Below are positions 25,666 to 36,179 of a stretch of DNA of 47,971 nucleotides, in pieces. The notes beneath the pieces were generated by a model. It searched no databases. It saw only the letters and a program-made list of their open reading frames with translations, and was not told the origin of the DNA. A program made the translations under genes and the position numbers. The DNA is taken from the NCBI RefSeq assembly GCF_020089495.2, contig NZ_JAIRCA020000016.1, forward strand, positions 1-47,971. The letters run 5' to 3'. The DNA is from Streptococcus mitis subsp. hohhotensis. GTDB taxonomy: Bacteria > Bacillota > Bacilli > Lactobacillales > Streptococcaceae. Numbering within the stretch: the stretch's first letter is position 1; every line of letters begins with the position of its first letter.

Positions 25666-26727
25666 ATGTTGATTTTTCCTTTATTAAATGATTTGTCAAG
25701 AAAAATCATCCATATTGACATGGATGCCTTTTTTGCTGCGGTCGAAATCAGAGATAATCCTAAACTCAGAGGAAAACCTGTCATTATCGGCAGCGACCCT
25801 CGGCAAACAGGTGGGCGTGGTGTCGTTTCCACTTGTAGCTATGAGGCGCGAGCTTTTGGTGTCCATTCTGCCATGAGCTCTAAAGAAGCCTATGAGCGTT
25901 GTCCCCAGGCCGTCTTTATCTCAGGGAATTATGAAAAATACAAAGCTGTGGGACTCCAGATTCGAGCTATCTTTAAGCGTTATACAGATTTGATTGAACC
26001 CATGAGCATTGACGAAGCCTATTTGGATGTAACAGAAAATAAACTCGGTATCAAGTCAGCGGTCAAAATCGCTCGCCTCATTCAAGAGGATATCTGGCAA
26101 GAACTCCATCTAACTGCTTCTGCTGGCGTTTCTTATAACAAATTCTTAGCTAAAATGGCCAGCGATTATCAAAAGCCACATGGTCTAACAGTGATTCTAC
26201 CTGACCAGGCTGAGGATTTCCTCAAACAAATGGATATTTCCAAGTTTCATGGAGTAGGAAAAAAGACGGTGGAAAGACTTCATCAAATGGGAGTTTTTAC
26301 TGGCGCTGATCTACTTGAAGTTCCTGAAGTGACCCTAATAGACCGCTTTGGCAGACTGGGCTATGACCTTTATCGAAAAGCTCGTGGTATTCACAATTCC
26401 CCAGTCAAATCCAATCGCATCCGTAAATCAATCGGGAAGGAGAAAACCTACGGGAAGATTCTCCGTGCCGAGGAAGACATCAAAAAAGAGCTGGCTCTCC
26501 TATCAGAAAAAGTCGCTCTCAATCTCAGTCAACAAGAAAAAGCTGGAAAAATTGTCATTCTGAAAATCCGCTACGAGGACTTTTCAACTCTGACTAAACG
26601 AAAAAGTCTGGATCAAAAAACGCAGGATGCTAGTCAGATAAGCCAAATAGCCCTGCAACTCTATGAAGAGTTAGACGAGAAAGAAAGAGATGTCCGCCTG
26701 TTGGGGATTACCGTGACTGGATTTTAA
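25666..26727 (+). CDS. dinB: DNA polymerase IV (Y-family)
   Basis: This 353-residue translesion polymerase has the palm motif [14 protein letters not shown] (about 13-26), with its catalytic aspartates, and [10 protein letters not shown] (about 115-124). The finger and thumb domains follow to about 230 with a helix-hairpin-helix region ([16 protein letters not shown]), and the C-terminal little-finger domain runs to the end. It copies past lesions with low fidelity and usually interacts with the beta clamp. The start has AAAGGGGAG upstream. Streptococci lack the classical LexA system, and I see no SOS-type box here. A BOX element begins immediately after the stop. Confidence 0.95.
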   Translation: MLIFPLLNDLSRKIIHIDMDAFFAAVEIRDNPKLRGKPVIIGSDPRQTGGRGVVSTCSYEARAFGVHSAMSSKEAYERCPQAVFISGNYEKYKAVGLQIRAIFKRYTDLIEPMSIDEAYLDVTENKLGIKSAVKIARLIQEDIWQELHLTASAGVSYNKFLAKMASDYQKPHGLTVILPDQAEDFLKQMDISKFHGVGKKTVERLHQMGVFTGADLLEVPEVTLIDRFGRLGYDLYRKARGIHNSPVKSNRIRKSIGKEKTYGKILRAEEDIKKELALLSEKVALNLSQQEKAGKIVILKIRYEDFSTLTKRKSLDQKTQDASQISQIALQLYEELDEKERDVRLLGITVTGF

Positions 26728-26840
26728 CGCTCAATGAAAATCAAAGAGCAAACTAGAAAGCTAGCCGCAGGCTGCTCAAAACACTGTTTTGAGGTTGCAG
26801 ATATAGCTGATGCAGTTTGAAGAGATTTTCGAAGAGTATA
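26728..26840 (-). repeat. BOX element without tandem boxB units, abutting dinB
   Basis: It shares the left part TCAATGAAAATCAAAGAGC, the central GCTCAAAACACTGTTTTGAGG and the right end TTTTCGAAGAGTATA with the 18184 copy, but has one central segment. The outer left bases are altered (CGC in place of TACT). It begins right at the dinB stop. Confidence 0.88.
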
Positions 26841-26873
26841 AAACCTTGAAGAGTTACCCCTTCAAGGTTTTTC
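26841..26873. terminator. Bidirectional terminator between dinB and uppP
   Basis: AAACCTTGAAG and CTTCAAGGTTT (26842-26870) form an 11-bp stem with a short loop. A run of T follows on the plus strand and a run of A precedes, so it can end both convergent transcripts. Confidence 0.88.
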
Positions 26874-27719
26874 TTATACAAATAAACGGACAAAGCTATA
26901 CAATAGCAAGACACTACCAAGCACGATACGGTATTTACCAAAAAGGGTGAAGTCGTGTTTTTTCACATAGCTTGTCAAGAAACGAATAGCGACCATGCTG
27001 ACTGCAAAGGCGACTCCCATCGCAACCAAGAGCAAGAACAATTGCCCAAAACTCAAGAGCTGTCCTGCTTTCACAAATTTGAAAATCTTTAAGGCACTGG
27101 CTCCAAACATAACAGGAATCCCAAGATAGAAGGTAAATTCTGTCACAACTGAACGACTGGTTCCATTTAACAAACCACCGACAATCGTTGCCCCAGAACG
27201 GCTAGTTCCTGGTAAAAGGGCAAGAACTTGGAAGAGTCCGATATAGAATGCTGTCGTATAAGGAAGTTTGTCCAACTCTGTTACACTTGGCTCTATAGCA
27301 CGCGCTTTATTGCGCTTTTCCAAGTAGATAAAGGCAATCCCATAGATAATCAACATGAGAGCAACAGAAACCATATTATGGAAGTGGGTATCAAACCAAT
27401 CATCAAATTTAAAGACGGCAAGTAAAGGCAAGGTCGCAATCAAAACCTTCAACCATAGTCTCCAAGTCTTACGAACTTCCTGTTTGTCCTTAGTCGGTTT
27501 AAAAGGATTGAGCTTGTTAAAGTAAATTACCATAACCGCTAAAATAGCACCAAGCTGAATCACGACATTAAACATGGACATAAAGGCTTCATTTTGATTT
27601 TGGTATTGGATAAATTCCTCTGCTAAAATCAAGTGACCTGTACTGGAAATGGGCAACCATTCCGTAATTCCTTCAACAATCCCGAAGAAGATAGATTTTA
27701 AAATTTCAATAAGATACAT
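26874..27719 (-). CDS. uppP: Undecaprenyl-diphosphatase UppP (BacA)
   Basis: This 281-residue polytopic membrane enzyme removes a phosphate from undecaprenyl pyrophosphate so that the lipid carrier can be re-used for peptidoglycan and teichoic acid export. The two signature regions are present: [17 protein letters not shown] (about 16-32) and [14 protein letters not shown] (about 168-181), which supply the catalytic Glu, Ser and Arg residues. Overproduction of this family gives bacitracin tolerance, hence the old name bacA. The gene is monocistronic with an extended -10 promoter and a shared downstream terminator. Confidence 0.96.
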   Translation of the reverse strand: MYLIEILKSIFFGIVEGITEWLPISSTGHLILAEEFIQYQNQNEAFMSMFNVVIQLGAILAVMVIYFNKLNPFKPTKDKQEVRKTWRLWLKVLIATLPLLAVFKFDDWFDTHFHNMVSVALMLIIYGIAFIYLEKRNKARAIEPSVTELDKLPYTTAFYIGLFQVLALLPGTSRSGATIVGGLLNGTSRSVVTEFTFYLGIPVMFGASALKIFKFVKAGQLLSFGQLFLLLVAMGVAFAVSMVAIRFLTSYVKKHDFTLFGKYRIVLGSVLLLYSFVRLFV

Positions 27720-27744
27720 AGATTACTCCTTTTTTCTATCTTCC

Positions 27745-27750
27745 ATTATA
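27745..27750 (-). promoter_or_regulatory. Extended -10 promoter of uppP
   Basis: The minus strand reads TGCTATAAT, an extended -10 without an obvious -35, 25 bases before the start codon. Confidence 0.55.
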
Positions 27751-27780
27751 GCATATTTTTTCAGCCAGTGATAGCTCTCT

Positions 27781-29670
27781 TTAAAAGGCGCCGATACTGC
27801 CGCCACCTCCGCCTCCAGAGAAGCCACCGCCAGAACTTCCGCTTCCAGAAGATACGGAATAATTACTTGCTGTATTTGCGATGCTAGCATAATGGCTCAT
27901 TTGCGCGCTTGAATGATAAAACATACTATGCCAGCCATAAGCTACATAGAGGTTGATATCTGGATTTTCCACTTGAATATGATGAACCTTCATCAAATGA
28001 CTGACCTTGTCCGCATAGCCAAATAAGGTCGCATAGACCAAAAGGCGATTCCATACTACAATACTTTCCAACTCTGCCTGATCCAATCGCGCAATATCCC
28101 GTAACATATTTTCAAAGCTGGTCCAGAGATAGTAAGCTTCTGCTCCTGCTTCATTCAGAACACCATCACGATTATCTAGTCGAAGCTTCCAATAATAGAA
28201 AACAGCCAAAACCAAACCTAGAAAACCAAGTATTGGCAAGGGGAGGTAAAGATAGCCATGAACGTCTAAACTGTACAAGAACAAACCAAATCCGATAAAT
28301 AAGGGCAAGATAGTGGAGAGTCCCATCCCCACCTGCAAGGCCTTTTCCCCGCCAGTCAAGGGACGATAATAATCCGGAAGCCCCCAGAAGGTAACTCGAT
28401 TTCTCACTCCTTCTTGCATCTCTTTCAATACTTCTTCAAAAGACGATTTGAGCTGACGCCCCTTTGCTTGAATCCGTTTTTCATCAGAGACTTTTGCTCT
28501 ACGATAAAGACTATCAGATACCTTGTAATCTGCAAACAAATTGGAAAGAGTTTCTTCTTTTTTGCCTGAAAAAGCCAGATTTAGACAGTCTATCTCAAAA
28601 CTTGACAAGCCATCTTCTTTCACCAGCCTCAAACCAACTGCAGCTCCTTCTGAAATGATAGAAACATTCCCACGGTCTATCACATCTAGCAAGGTAGCTT
28701 GAATCAGTTGATCAAAGGTGAATTTTCCAGCCCCCTTGACCAAGGGACTCACTTCCTCCAAGGAGGTCGAGTAAACAGCCTCCGATAAAACCATTGGTTC
28801 TAATTCCATTGGTGGCTCATAGAGACGATGATTTTTGGCATATTTGACTGAAGGAGTGGTCTTTCTTCTATAAATAAAATAGAAGCAGACGCTCAATAAC
28901 AAGGAAATGGAAAGTATCAAAGGAAACACCCAAGTGACGAGCTGCATACTCTGATCTTTTTCTCTAACAATCGAGCCTTCTATCTTATTAAACTCTTCTA
29001 AACGATTCCCTTTCAAGCCCTGATCCGTAGCGCTAGCAAAATCAGTTCGAGGCCAGTAGGCATGCAATTCAACTCCACGCTTAGGCGGAAGATTGTCTAA
29101 ACTAATCGTATAATCAAGGTTACTCTTTTCAATCGTTCCTTCTTTAAAAAGTTTTCCTGTGTGGAAAAAGAGTTTTTCAGCACCCTTATCTCCCCTTACA
29201 TGAAATTCAAACTTGCCAATAGCCCCTGAACTATCTGTCAGAGGTTGCCAATTTAATTCAGCGATATCATCATAAAGAAAAAGCAAGTTCTTTAAGTTCC
29301 AGACAAGGTCAACTTCAACTGTGTCACCCTCCTGACCTGGATTATAAACTTTGACAGTATAACCATCTGCTCCTTCTATTACTTCGCTAGTAACGTCTGC
29401 TAGTTCAGCACCATTTTTCGAGGCCTGAACCTTTGGATGAGGGTCTATGTCAAATCCGCTAGGCATCTTGCCAGCACGTCCAAGTCCCACGATTTGGCCC
29501 TTAAAGTCCTCCTCAAACTGATAAACTATCTTCTGTCTAAATTCTGCCGTATTGTCTGCATGAATATACAAATCACCTTGATAAGAGTTTATCTTAAAAT
29601 CAATGGCAAAAACAGAGAGTGGCAAAAGGCAAAACAAGCCTAACACCAGTAAGAAAAAAGTTTTTTTCAT
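27781..29670 (-). CDS. DUF2207-family membrane protein
   Basis: The product has 629 residues; the start is the ATG at 29670, preceded by AAAGGGGG. An N-terminal signal peptide (MKKTFFLLVLGLFCLLPLSVFA, about 1-22) leads into an extracytoplasmic DUF2207 domain (about 24-235). A membrane segment (about 245-265), a cytoplasmic part, two more membrane segments (about 440-490) and a C-terminal domain follow. The last 25 residues are a Ser/Gly tail ending SGGGGGGSIGAF, typical of this family. The function is unknown; an envelope-associated role is an inference from topology. It is transcribed divergently from the amino-acid transporter. Confidence 0.85.
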   Translation of the reverse strand: MKKTFFLLVLGLFCLLPLSVFAIDFKINSYQGDLYIHADNTAEFRQKIVYQFEEDFKGQIVGLGRAGKMPSGFDIDPHPKVQASKNGAELADVTSEVIEGADGYTVKVYNPGQEGDTVEVDLVWNLKNLLFLYDDIAELNWQPLTDSSGAIGKFEFHVRGDKGAEKLFFHTGKLFKEGTIEKSNLDYTISLDNLPPKRGVELHAYWPRTDFASATDQGLKGNRLEEFNKIEGSIVREKDQSMQLVTWVFPLILSISLLLSVCFYFIYRRKTTPSVKYAKNHRLYEPPMELEPMVLSEAVYSTSLEEVSPLVKGAGKFTFDQLIQATLLDVIDRGNVSIISEGAAVGLRLVKEDGLSSFEIDCLNLAFSGKKEETLSNLFADYKVSDSLYRRAKVSDEKRIQAKGRQLKSSFEEVLKEMQEGVRNRVTFWGLPDYYRPLTGGEKALQVGMGLSTILPLFIGFGLFLYSLDVHGYLYLPLPILGFLGLVLAVFYYWKLRLDNRDGVLNEAGAEAYYLWTSFENMLRDIARLDQAELESIVVWNRLLVYATLFGYADKVSHLMKVHHIQVENPDINLYVAYGWHSMFYHSSAQMSHYASIANTASNYSVSSGSGSSGGGFSGGGGGGSIGAF

Positions 29671-29737
29671 CAAACAAGCCCCCTTTTTATCTTTGCTATC
29701 ATTATATCATTTTTTCTCAAGTAAGGGCTTACCCATA

Positions 29738-29766
29738 TTGAAAAATAGAGTTTTTTTCGATAAAAT
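29738..29766 (+). promoter_or_regulatory. Promoter of glnPH-glnQ
   Basis: A -35 TTGAAA (29738-29743) and a -10 TAAAAT (29761-29766) have a 17-bp spacer on the plus strand, about 43 bases before the start codon. Confidence 0.7.
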
Positions 29767-29808
29767 AGGAGACAGTTATTTTTTAATAGATTAGAAATAG
29801 GAGAAATC

Positions 29809-31374
29809 ATGAGAAAAATATACTTATCTATTTTCACAAGTCTCTTGCTGATGCTGGGACTTGTCAATGTTGCTCAAGCTGATGAATATTTACGCATCGG
29901 GATGGAAGCAGCATATGCTCCCTTTAACTGGACCCAGGATGATGATAGCAACGGAGCTGTCAAAATCGATGGAACCAACCAGTATGCCAATGGATACGAT
30001 GTCCAGATTGCTAAAAAAATCGCTAAGGACTTAGGTAAAGAACCTTTGGTTGTTAAGACCAAGTGGGAAGGTCTAGTCCCTGCCCTTACTTCTGGTAAGA
30101 TTGACATGATTATCGCAGGTATGAGTCCAACTGCAGAACGCAAACAAGAAATTGCCTTTTCAAGTAGTTACTACACTAGCGAACCTGTCCTACTAGTCAA
30201 AAAAGATTCTGCCTACGCAAATGCAAAATCTTTGGATGACTTTAACGGTGCGAAAATCACTTCTCAACAAGGGGTCTACCTCTACGACTTGATTGCACAA
30301 ATCCCAGGTGCTAAAAAAGAAACTGCCATGGGAGACTTCGCTCAAATGCGCCAAGCTCTTGAGGCTGGTGTCATCGATGCTTATGTTTCTGAACGCCCAG
30401 AAGCACTGACTGCTGAAGCTGCCAACTCTAAGTTCAAGATGGTTCAAGTAGAACCAGGTTTCAAAACTGGAGAAGAAGATACAGCTATTGCCATTGGACT
30501 TCGTAAAGATGACAATCGTATTAGCCAAATCAATGCCAGCATTGAAACCATTTCGAAAGATGACCAAGTTGCCTTGATGGATCGTATGATCAAGGAACAG
30601 CCTGCCGAAGCTACAACAACTGAAGAGACTAGCAGTAGTTTCTTTAGCCAAGTCGCTAAAATTCTTTCTGAAAACTGGCAACAACTCTTGCGTGGTGCTG
30701 GTATCACTCTTTTAATCTCTATCGTCGGAACCATCATAGGTCTCATTATCGGCCTTGCCATTGGTGTCTTCCGTACTGCTCCTCTATCTGAGAATAAAGC
30801 CATTTATGGCCTACAAAAACTAGTCGGCTGGATTCTCAATGTCTATATCGAAATTTTCCGTGGTACGCCAATGATCGTTCAATCGATGGTTATCTACTAT
30901 GGAACTGCCCAAGCTTTCGGTATCAACCTTGATCGTACACTGGCTGCTATCTTCATCGTTTCAATCAACACCGGAGCCTACATGACTGAAATCGTTCGTG
31001 GTGGTATCCTAGCAGTTGACAAAGGACAATTTGAAGCCGCGACTGCTCTTGGCATGACTCATAATCAAACCATGCGTAAGATTGTCCTCCCTCAGGTAGT
31101 TCGTAACATCCTACCAGCAACGGGTAATGAATTTGTCATCAATATCAAAGATACATCTGTATTGAACGTTATCTCTGTTGTCGAACTTTATTTCTCAGGA
31201 AATACCGTGGCGACGCAAACCTATCAATACTTCCAGACATTTACAATCATCGCCGTGATTTACTTTGTCCTCACCTTCACCGTAACACGTATCCTACGCT
31301 TCATTGAACGCCGAATGGACATGGATACCTATACTACAGGTGCTAACCAAATGCAAACGGAGGATTTGAAATAA
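29809..31374 (+). CDS. Amino-acid ABC transporter, fused substrate-binding protein and permease
   Basis: This 521-residue fusion is of the type common in streptococci. A signal peptide (1-24, cleaved after AQA) leads to a family 3 extracellular solute-binding domain (about 25-265; [14 protein letters not shown] and [17 protein letters not shown] are typical). A linker is followed by a membrane permease domain of the His/Glu/Gln/Arg type (about 290-505) with the EAA-loop region [21 protein letters not shown]. The binding domain is tethered directly to the permease at the outer face. Glutamine or another polar amino acid is likely but cannot be fixed from sequence. The stop overlaps the ATPase start (ATGA-type). 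Confidence 0.93.
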   Translation: MRKIYLSIFTSLLLMLGLVNVAQADEYLRIGMEAAYAPFNWTQDDDSNGAVKIDGTNQYANGYDVQIAKKIAKDLGKEPLVVKTKWEGLVPALTSGKIDMIIAGMSPTAERKQEIAFSSSYYTSEPVLLVKKDSAYANAKSLDDFNGAKITSQQGVYLYDLIAQIPGAKKETAMGDFAQMRQALEAGVIDAYVSERPEALTAEAANSKFKMVQVEPGFKTGEEDTAIAIGLRKDDNRISQINASIETISKDDQVALMDRMIKEQPAEATTTEETSSSFFSQVAKILSENWQQLLRGAGITLLISIVGTIIGLIIGLAIGVFRTAPLSENKAIYGLQKLVGWILNVYIEIFRGTPMIVQSMVIYYGTAQAFGINLDRTLAAIFIVSINTGAYMTEIVRGGILAVDKGQFEAATALGMTHNQTMRKIVLPQVVRNILPATGNEFVINIKDTSVLNVISVVELYFSGNTVATQTYQYFQTFTIIAVIYFVLTFTVTRILRFIERRMDMDTYTTGANQMQTEDLK

Positions 31375-32114
31375 TGACACAAGCAATCCTTGAAATTAAA
31401 CACCTCAAAAAATCCTATGGACAAAACGAAGTGCTAAAAGACATTTCTCTGACTGTCCACAAGGGAGAAGTCATCTCTATCATCGGAAGCTCTGGAAGCG
31501 GAAAATCAACTTTCCTACGCTCCATTAACCTTCTTGAAACGCCAACTGATGGACAAATCCTTTATCATGGACAAAACGTCCTCGAAAAAGGCTATGACCT
31601 CACGCAATACCGTGAAAAGTTGGGGATGGTGTTCCAATCCTTTAACCTCTTTGAAAATCTCAACGTGCTTGAAAATACAATCGTCGCTCAAACAACTGTC
31701 CTAAAACGTGAACGTACAGAAGCTGAAAAGATTGCCAAAGAAAACTTGGAAAAGGTCGGCATGGGTGAACGCTACTGGCAAGCCAAACCAAAACAACTCT
31801 CAGGTGGTCAAAAACAACGTGTGGCCATCGCTCGCGCCCTCTCCATGAATCCTGACGCTATTCTCTTTGACGAACCAACATCAGCTCTCGATCCAGAAAT
31901 GGTTGGAGAGGTCCTCAAAATCATGCAAGAACTAGCCCAAGAAGGCTTGACTATGATTGTAGTTACCCATGAAATGGAATTCGCTCGTGATGTCTCACAC
32001 CGTGTTATCTTTATGGATAAGGGGGTTATTGCTGAAGAAGGTAAACCAGAAGACCTCTTCACCAATCCTAAAGAGAACCGAACAAAAGAATTTCTTCAAC
32101 GTTATCTTAAATAA
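31374..32114 (+). CDS. glnQ: Amino-acid ABC transporter ATP-binding protein
   Basis: This 246-residue ABC ATPase of the polar amino-acid importer class has Walker [10 protein letters not shown] (about 38-46), Q-loop [12 protein letters not shown], signature [15 protein letters not shown] (about 142-156) and Walker [15 protein letters not shown] (about 161-174). It drives import by the fused binding protein-permease encoded directly upstream, with which it overlaps by one base. A terminator follows at once, so the unit is two genes. The name glnQ follows family usage; the actual substrate is not proven. Confidence 0.93.
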   Translation: MTQAILEIKHLKKSYGQNEVLKDISLTVHKGEVISIIGSSGSGKSTFLRSINLLETPTDGQILYHGQNVLEKGYDLTQYREKLGMVFQSFNLFENLNVLENTIVAQTTVLKRERTEAEKIAKENLEKVGMGERYWQAKPKQLSGGQKQRVAIARALSMNPDAILFDEPTSALDPEMVGEVLKIMQELAQEGLTMIVVTHEMEFARDVSHRVIFMDKGVIAEEGKPEDLFTNPKENRTKEFLQRYLK

Positions 32115-32119
32115 AAAGA

Positions 32120-32146
32120 AAAGGCTGCATCAATTGTGCAGTCTTT
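32120..32146 (+). terminator. Intrinsic terminator after glnQ
   Basis: AAGGCTGCA and TGCAGTCTT with a seven-base loop are followed by TTTTTGC on the plus strand. Confidence 0.85.
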
Positions 32147-32204
32147 TTGCTGTCCTAAAAATGAAAAGGCAGACCCAATTTAAGAATCCGCCATTATCCA
32201 AAGA

Positions 32205-32420
32205 TTAATCTTCAAATTTTTCATGATTTTTTTCATAGAAATCAATTAAACCTAGAGCTGTTTCAAATGAAATATTTTTTACTTTTGCACGACCCTGCGC
32301 TAGAGCAATGATAGACATTTCACGTGCATTCGTTTCTTTAGAGATACGGTAGCCTGTGATCTTCTTATCACGAACCCAGCCAACAACTGCTTCTACTTTT
32401 TCAAAGTTTGACTTAGCCAT
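32205..32420 (-). CDS. Small hypothetical protein, possibly HTH DNA-binding
   Basis: This 71-residue, highly charged protein begins MAKSNFEKVEAVVGWVRDKK. The segment ITGYRISKETNAREMSIIALAQG (about 21-43) reads like a helix-turn-helix (YRISKETN ... SIIALAQGR), and the rest is helical. The start has an AGGAG site and a near-consensus promoter, so it is likely a real gene. The near-palindrome over its promoter would suit autoregulation. It does not match a named family that I can recognise; homologues annotated as hypothetical exist in pneumococci as far as I recall. Confidence 0.75.
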   Translation of the reverse strand: MAKSNFEKVEAVVGWVRDKKITGYRISKETNAREMSIIALAQGRAKVKNISFETALGLIDFYEKNHEKFED

Positions 32421-32453
32421 GTTCTTCTCCTATTTTCTTCTTTACGTTATATT

Positions 32454-32482
32454 ATTCTATACGTTTTTATGTCTTTTGTCAA
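32454..32482 (-). promoter_or_regulatory. Promoter of the small HTH-like protein, with a near-palindrome over the -10
   Basis: A -35 TTGACA (32482-32477) and a -10 TAGAAT (32459-32454) have a 17-bp spacer on the minus strand. The -10 lies in a near-palindrome from ACGTTATA to CTATACGT (about 32443-32463). Confidence 0.75.
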
Positions 32483-33059
32483 TAAAAAAACATATATTCA
32501 ATAAAATAAATGACCCAGAATCTTCTTACTTCCTTTTTAAAGCCGATAATATATAGGTTTTTGCTTACTATAACCCATTAGTATGCTCCTAAAAAACAAT
32601 TGCATTATTAAACTTTAAACTTGTAAAAATATTCATGTATACTGAATGCCAGTTTCTCAATAGGATAGACAGGATTTACTATTTCATTCTATATATTCCT
32701 TTTAAATCAACAAGTCCACTAAAGATAGTCTTTCACTCCACACTATCTCTAAACCATTCCGTTTTTCTTTCTCCTTCTTTGGTTCCTTTCCTGTCCTTAT
32801 CTATATCTTATTCGTTTTACAACCGGTACTACTTACTTTGTCCAATCTTTCACCTTCTGATTACATACCCGCTTCCCAGCTAGTCATTTGAAAACAGCAG
32901 CACTTGCCATTTCATGTCTAGCACTATTGTTTATCTCACGAGTTTTTTCAGCCGACTCACCTAACAACCATCTCATAAACATTGATTATTTTTTCTGATT
33001 CCTATTATATTTAGAGAAATTTCAAATTAGAGATCTATACAATTGGGGATTTCAAAAAA
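32483..33059. other. Gene-poor AT-rich stretch
   Basis: The only ORFs here lack a ribosome binding site and read like random AT-rich translation. A 32-codon minus-strand frame (MFMRWLLGESAEK..., start near 32980) has at most a weak AGGAA site. The region looks like decayed sequence between two functional loci. Confidence 0.5.
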
Positions 33060-33223
33060 TTTCCTTATATAGTAAGTAATTCTGGCGCCTTAATATAAAC
33101 AGAATCAAAAATAATAGGTGCTATAGTGAGTTGTAGTAGAAATAGCACGATAGATTTCCTAAGTCCATAGGAATCGCCCCCTTTCTTCACCCTCATTATA
33201 ACACCTATACATCAGTTGTGCAA
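33060..33223 (-). pseudogene. Possible relic of an Fst-like type I toxin locus
   Basis: A near-consensus promoter (TTGCAC at 33223-33218, 17-bp spacer, TATAAT at 33200-33195) drives a very strong ribosome binding site AAAGGGGGCGAT before ATG (33168). The ATG frame gives only 15 residues (MDLGNLSCYFYYNSL). A shifted frame through the same bases gives LFLLQLTIAPIIFDSVYIK, a hydrophobic segment with the L-x-I-A-P-I core of Fst-like toxins. One indel would join them. The sequence around the promoter is repeated inverted at 33115-33130 (ATAGGTG-TATA-TGAG on both strands), which recalls the paired transcripts of such loci. Assignment is tentative. Confidence 0.4.
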
Positions 33224-33249
33224 ATAATATGATATTTTTTTATTAGTCC

Positions 33250-34500
33250 TCAGACAAGCATATTATAGAGCGTTTCATTCCCATTTAAGTTAATATAAGC
33301 TGGATCAAAACCTTCCATGCGACGAATCAATCCTGCATAATCATGCTTATCTGCCAAAGCGATCCCAATTAATACTGGTCCTGTTCCCTTGCTAGCTCGT
33401 TTGATATACTCAAAACGTGTGATATCATCATTTGGCCCCAGGATATCATTTACAAACTCACGCAGAGCACCTGGACGCTGTGGAAAATTGACCACAAAGT
33501 AATGCTTGATCCCATCATAAATCAAGGCACGTTCTTCCATTTCTGGCATACGGTTGATATCATTATTTCCTCCAGAAATGATACAACAAATGGTTTTCCC
33601 CTTGATATATTCAGCTAAAACTTCTAAAGAAGCAATACTAGCCGCTCCAGCAGGTTCTGCAACAATCCCTTGCTTAGAGTAAAGGTCAATCAAGGTTTCA
33701 GAAATCAATCCCTCATCGACACCTACTAAGGTTTGAACATGTTGACGAGTTGCTTCATAGGTCAATTGACCTACCTTTTGTACAGCAATCCCATCCGCAA
33801 ATTTGTCAATTTCTTTGAGTTTGACTGGCCCACCAGCTTCAAAGGCCGCCTTCATGGAACGCGCTCCATTAGCCTCTACTCCAATGACTTCAATTTCTGG
33901 ACTTGTTTCCTTGATATAGGTAGAAACCCCAGCAATGAGACCGCCACCACCAACAGGAACCAAGACAGCATCAAAATCAATCGATTCTTTTCGAGCTTCT
34001 TCTAAAATCTCATAAGCAACTGTCCCTTGACCAGCTTGAACATGGGCATCATCAAAAGGATCAATAAAGGTACGATTTTCAGAGACTGTAAATTCTTGAG
34101 CTGCTTTGGCTGAGGCATCAAAGGTATCTCCAACTAGTTTAATGGTCACGAAATCCCCACCAAAAAAGCGAACTTGACCAATCTTTTGTTGCGGAGTAGT
34201 AATGGGCATAAAAATAGTAGCAGGAATTTTCATTTCATTACAAGTATAGGCTACTCCCTGCGCATGATTTCCCGCAGAAGCGCAGACTACCCCACGTTCA
34301 CGCTCTTCCTTGCTGAGCTGAGAAATAGCATAATAGGCACCACGAATTTTAAAAGAACGAACACGCTGGGCATTTTCCTTTTTCAAATAAATCTTAGCAC
34401 CATACTTCTCCGATAAATAATGGTCATAATCAAGCGGTGTATTGACGACCACACCATTCAAGACCTTATGAGCCTTGATGATATCTTTTGAACTTAACAT
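33250..34500 (-). CDS. ilvA: Threonine dehydratase (threonine ammonia-lyase), biosynthetic
   Basis: This PLP enzyme of 416 residues converts threonine to 2-oxobutanoate, the first committed step to isoleucine. The PLP lysine is in RVRSFKIRGAYYA (about 46-58), and the phosphate-binding glycine loop is PVGGGGLIAG (about 186-195). A C-terminal regulatory ACT-like domain (about 330-416, HYFVVNFPQRPGALREF) is shorter than in E. coli IlvA and of the single-domain type. It follows ilvC in the same direction but a terminator separates them, so it may have its own promoter. Confidence 0.95.
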   Translation of the reverse strand: MLSSKDIIKAHKVLNGVVVNTPLDYDHYLSEKYGAKIYLKKENAQRVRSFKIRGAYYAISQLSKEERERGVVCASAGNHAQGVAYTCNEMKIPATIFMPITTPQQKIGQVRFFGGDFVTIKLVGDTFDASAKAAQEFTVSENRTFIDPFDDAHVQAGQGTVAYEILEEARKESIDFDAVLVPVGGGGLIAGVSTYIKETSPEIEVIGVEANGARSMKAAFEAGGPVKLKEIDKFADGIAVQKVGQLTYEATRQHVQTLVGVDEGLISETLIDLYSKQGIVAEPAGAASIASLEVLAEYIKGKTICCIISGGNNDINRMPEMEERALIYDGIKHYFVVNFPQRPGALREFVNDILGPNDDITRFEYIKRASKGTGPVLIGIALADKHDYAGLIRRMEGFDPAYINLNGNETLYNMLV

Positions 34501-34564
34501 CTTTTTCTCCTAGACTATTTCATACTATCGCAATCCATCCTCTTAAAAAGAGATATGAATTGAT

Positions 34565-34593
34565 TATAAAAGCGAGTTAGTCCCCCAACTCGC
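34565..34593 (-). terminator. Intrinsic terminator after ilvC
   Basis: GCGAGTT (34572-34578) and AACTCGC (34587-34593) form a seven-bp stem, followed on the minus strand by TTTTATAATC. The TATAAT there could also serve as a -10 for ilvA, without a good -35. Confidence 0.75.
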
Positions 34594-34614
34594 CTTCACC
34601 TTAATTTCTATCAA

Positions 34615-35670
<1,056 letters not shown>

Positions 35671-35702
35671 TTAGGCTGGTTTAACAAATTTAAGTTGGAT
35701 TT

Positions 35703-36179
35703 TTAATCGCGGGTAAATCCAGTTGCACCCGTACGAGCGATATTGCGAATACCGTATGGTCGAATGACTCGCAATAGAGCTTCACTCTTTTCAGCATTTC
35801 CTGTCATCTGAATGGTAATCGAGCTTGGTGCTACGTCTACCACCGTTGCACGGAAAGGTTGAATAATCGCTAGAATCTCAGCTCGTTTCTCAGCTGGTGC
35901 TGACATCTTAACCAGAATCACTTCGCGCTCCAAATGAGGCTTGTCTGTAATATCTCGAATGCGAATCACATCAATCTGACGATTGAGCTGTTTGATAATT
36001 TGCTCCACCTCATCATGTGAAGCAACATCAATAATAATGGTGATACGCGATACATTCGGATCTTCTGTTGCTCCAACAGAGATGCTTTCAATATTAACCT
36101 GACGACGAGACAGAACGCCAGTAAAGCGATTGAGGACTCCTGAACGATTTTGTAGTTTTGCTGTTAACATTCTACGCAT
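35703..36179 (-). CDS. ilvN: Acetolactate synthase small (regulatory) subunit
   Basis: The 158 residues have an N-terminal ACT domain (about 4-80; LTAKLQNRSGVLNRFTGVLSRRQ) that binds feedback-inhibiting branched-chain amino acids, and a C-terminal domain that activates the catalytic subunit. The start overlaps the end of ilvB by eight bases, so the two subunits are translationally coupled. Some databases call this gene ilvH. Confidence 0.95.
   Translation of the reverse strand: MRRMLTAKLQNRSGVLNRFTGVLSRRQVNIESISVGATEDPNVSRITIIIDVASHDEVEQIIKQLNRQIDVIRIRDITDKPHLEREVILVKMSAPAEKRAEILAIIQPFRATVVDVAPSSITIQMTGNAEKSEALLRVIRPYGIRNIARTGATGFTRD

Noticed and set aside
32635..32883. Plus-strand 82-aa ORF in the glnQ-ilvA gap
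   Set aside because: Composition is low-complexity and hydrophobic/aromatic from AT-rich DNA, with no ribosome binding site and no family resemblance.
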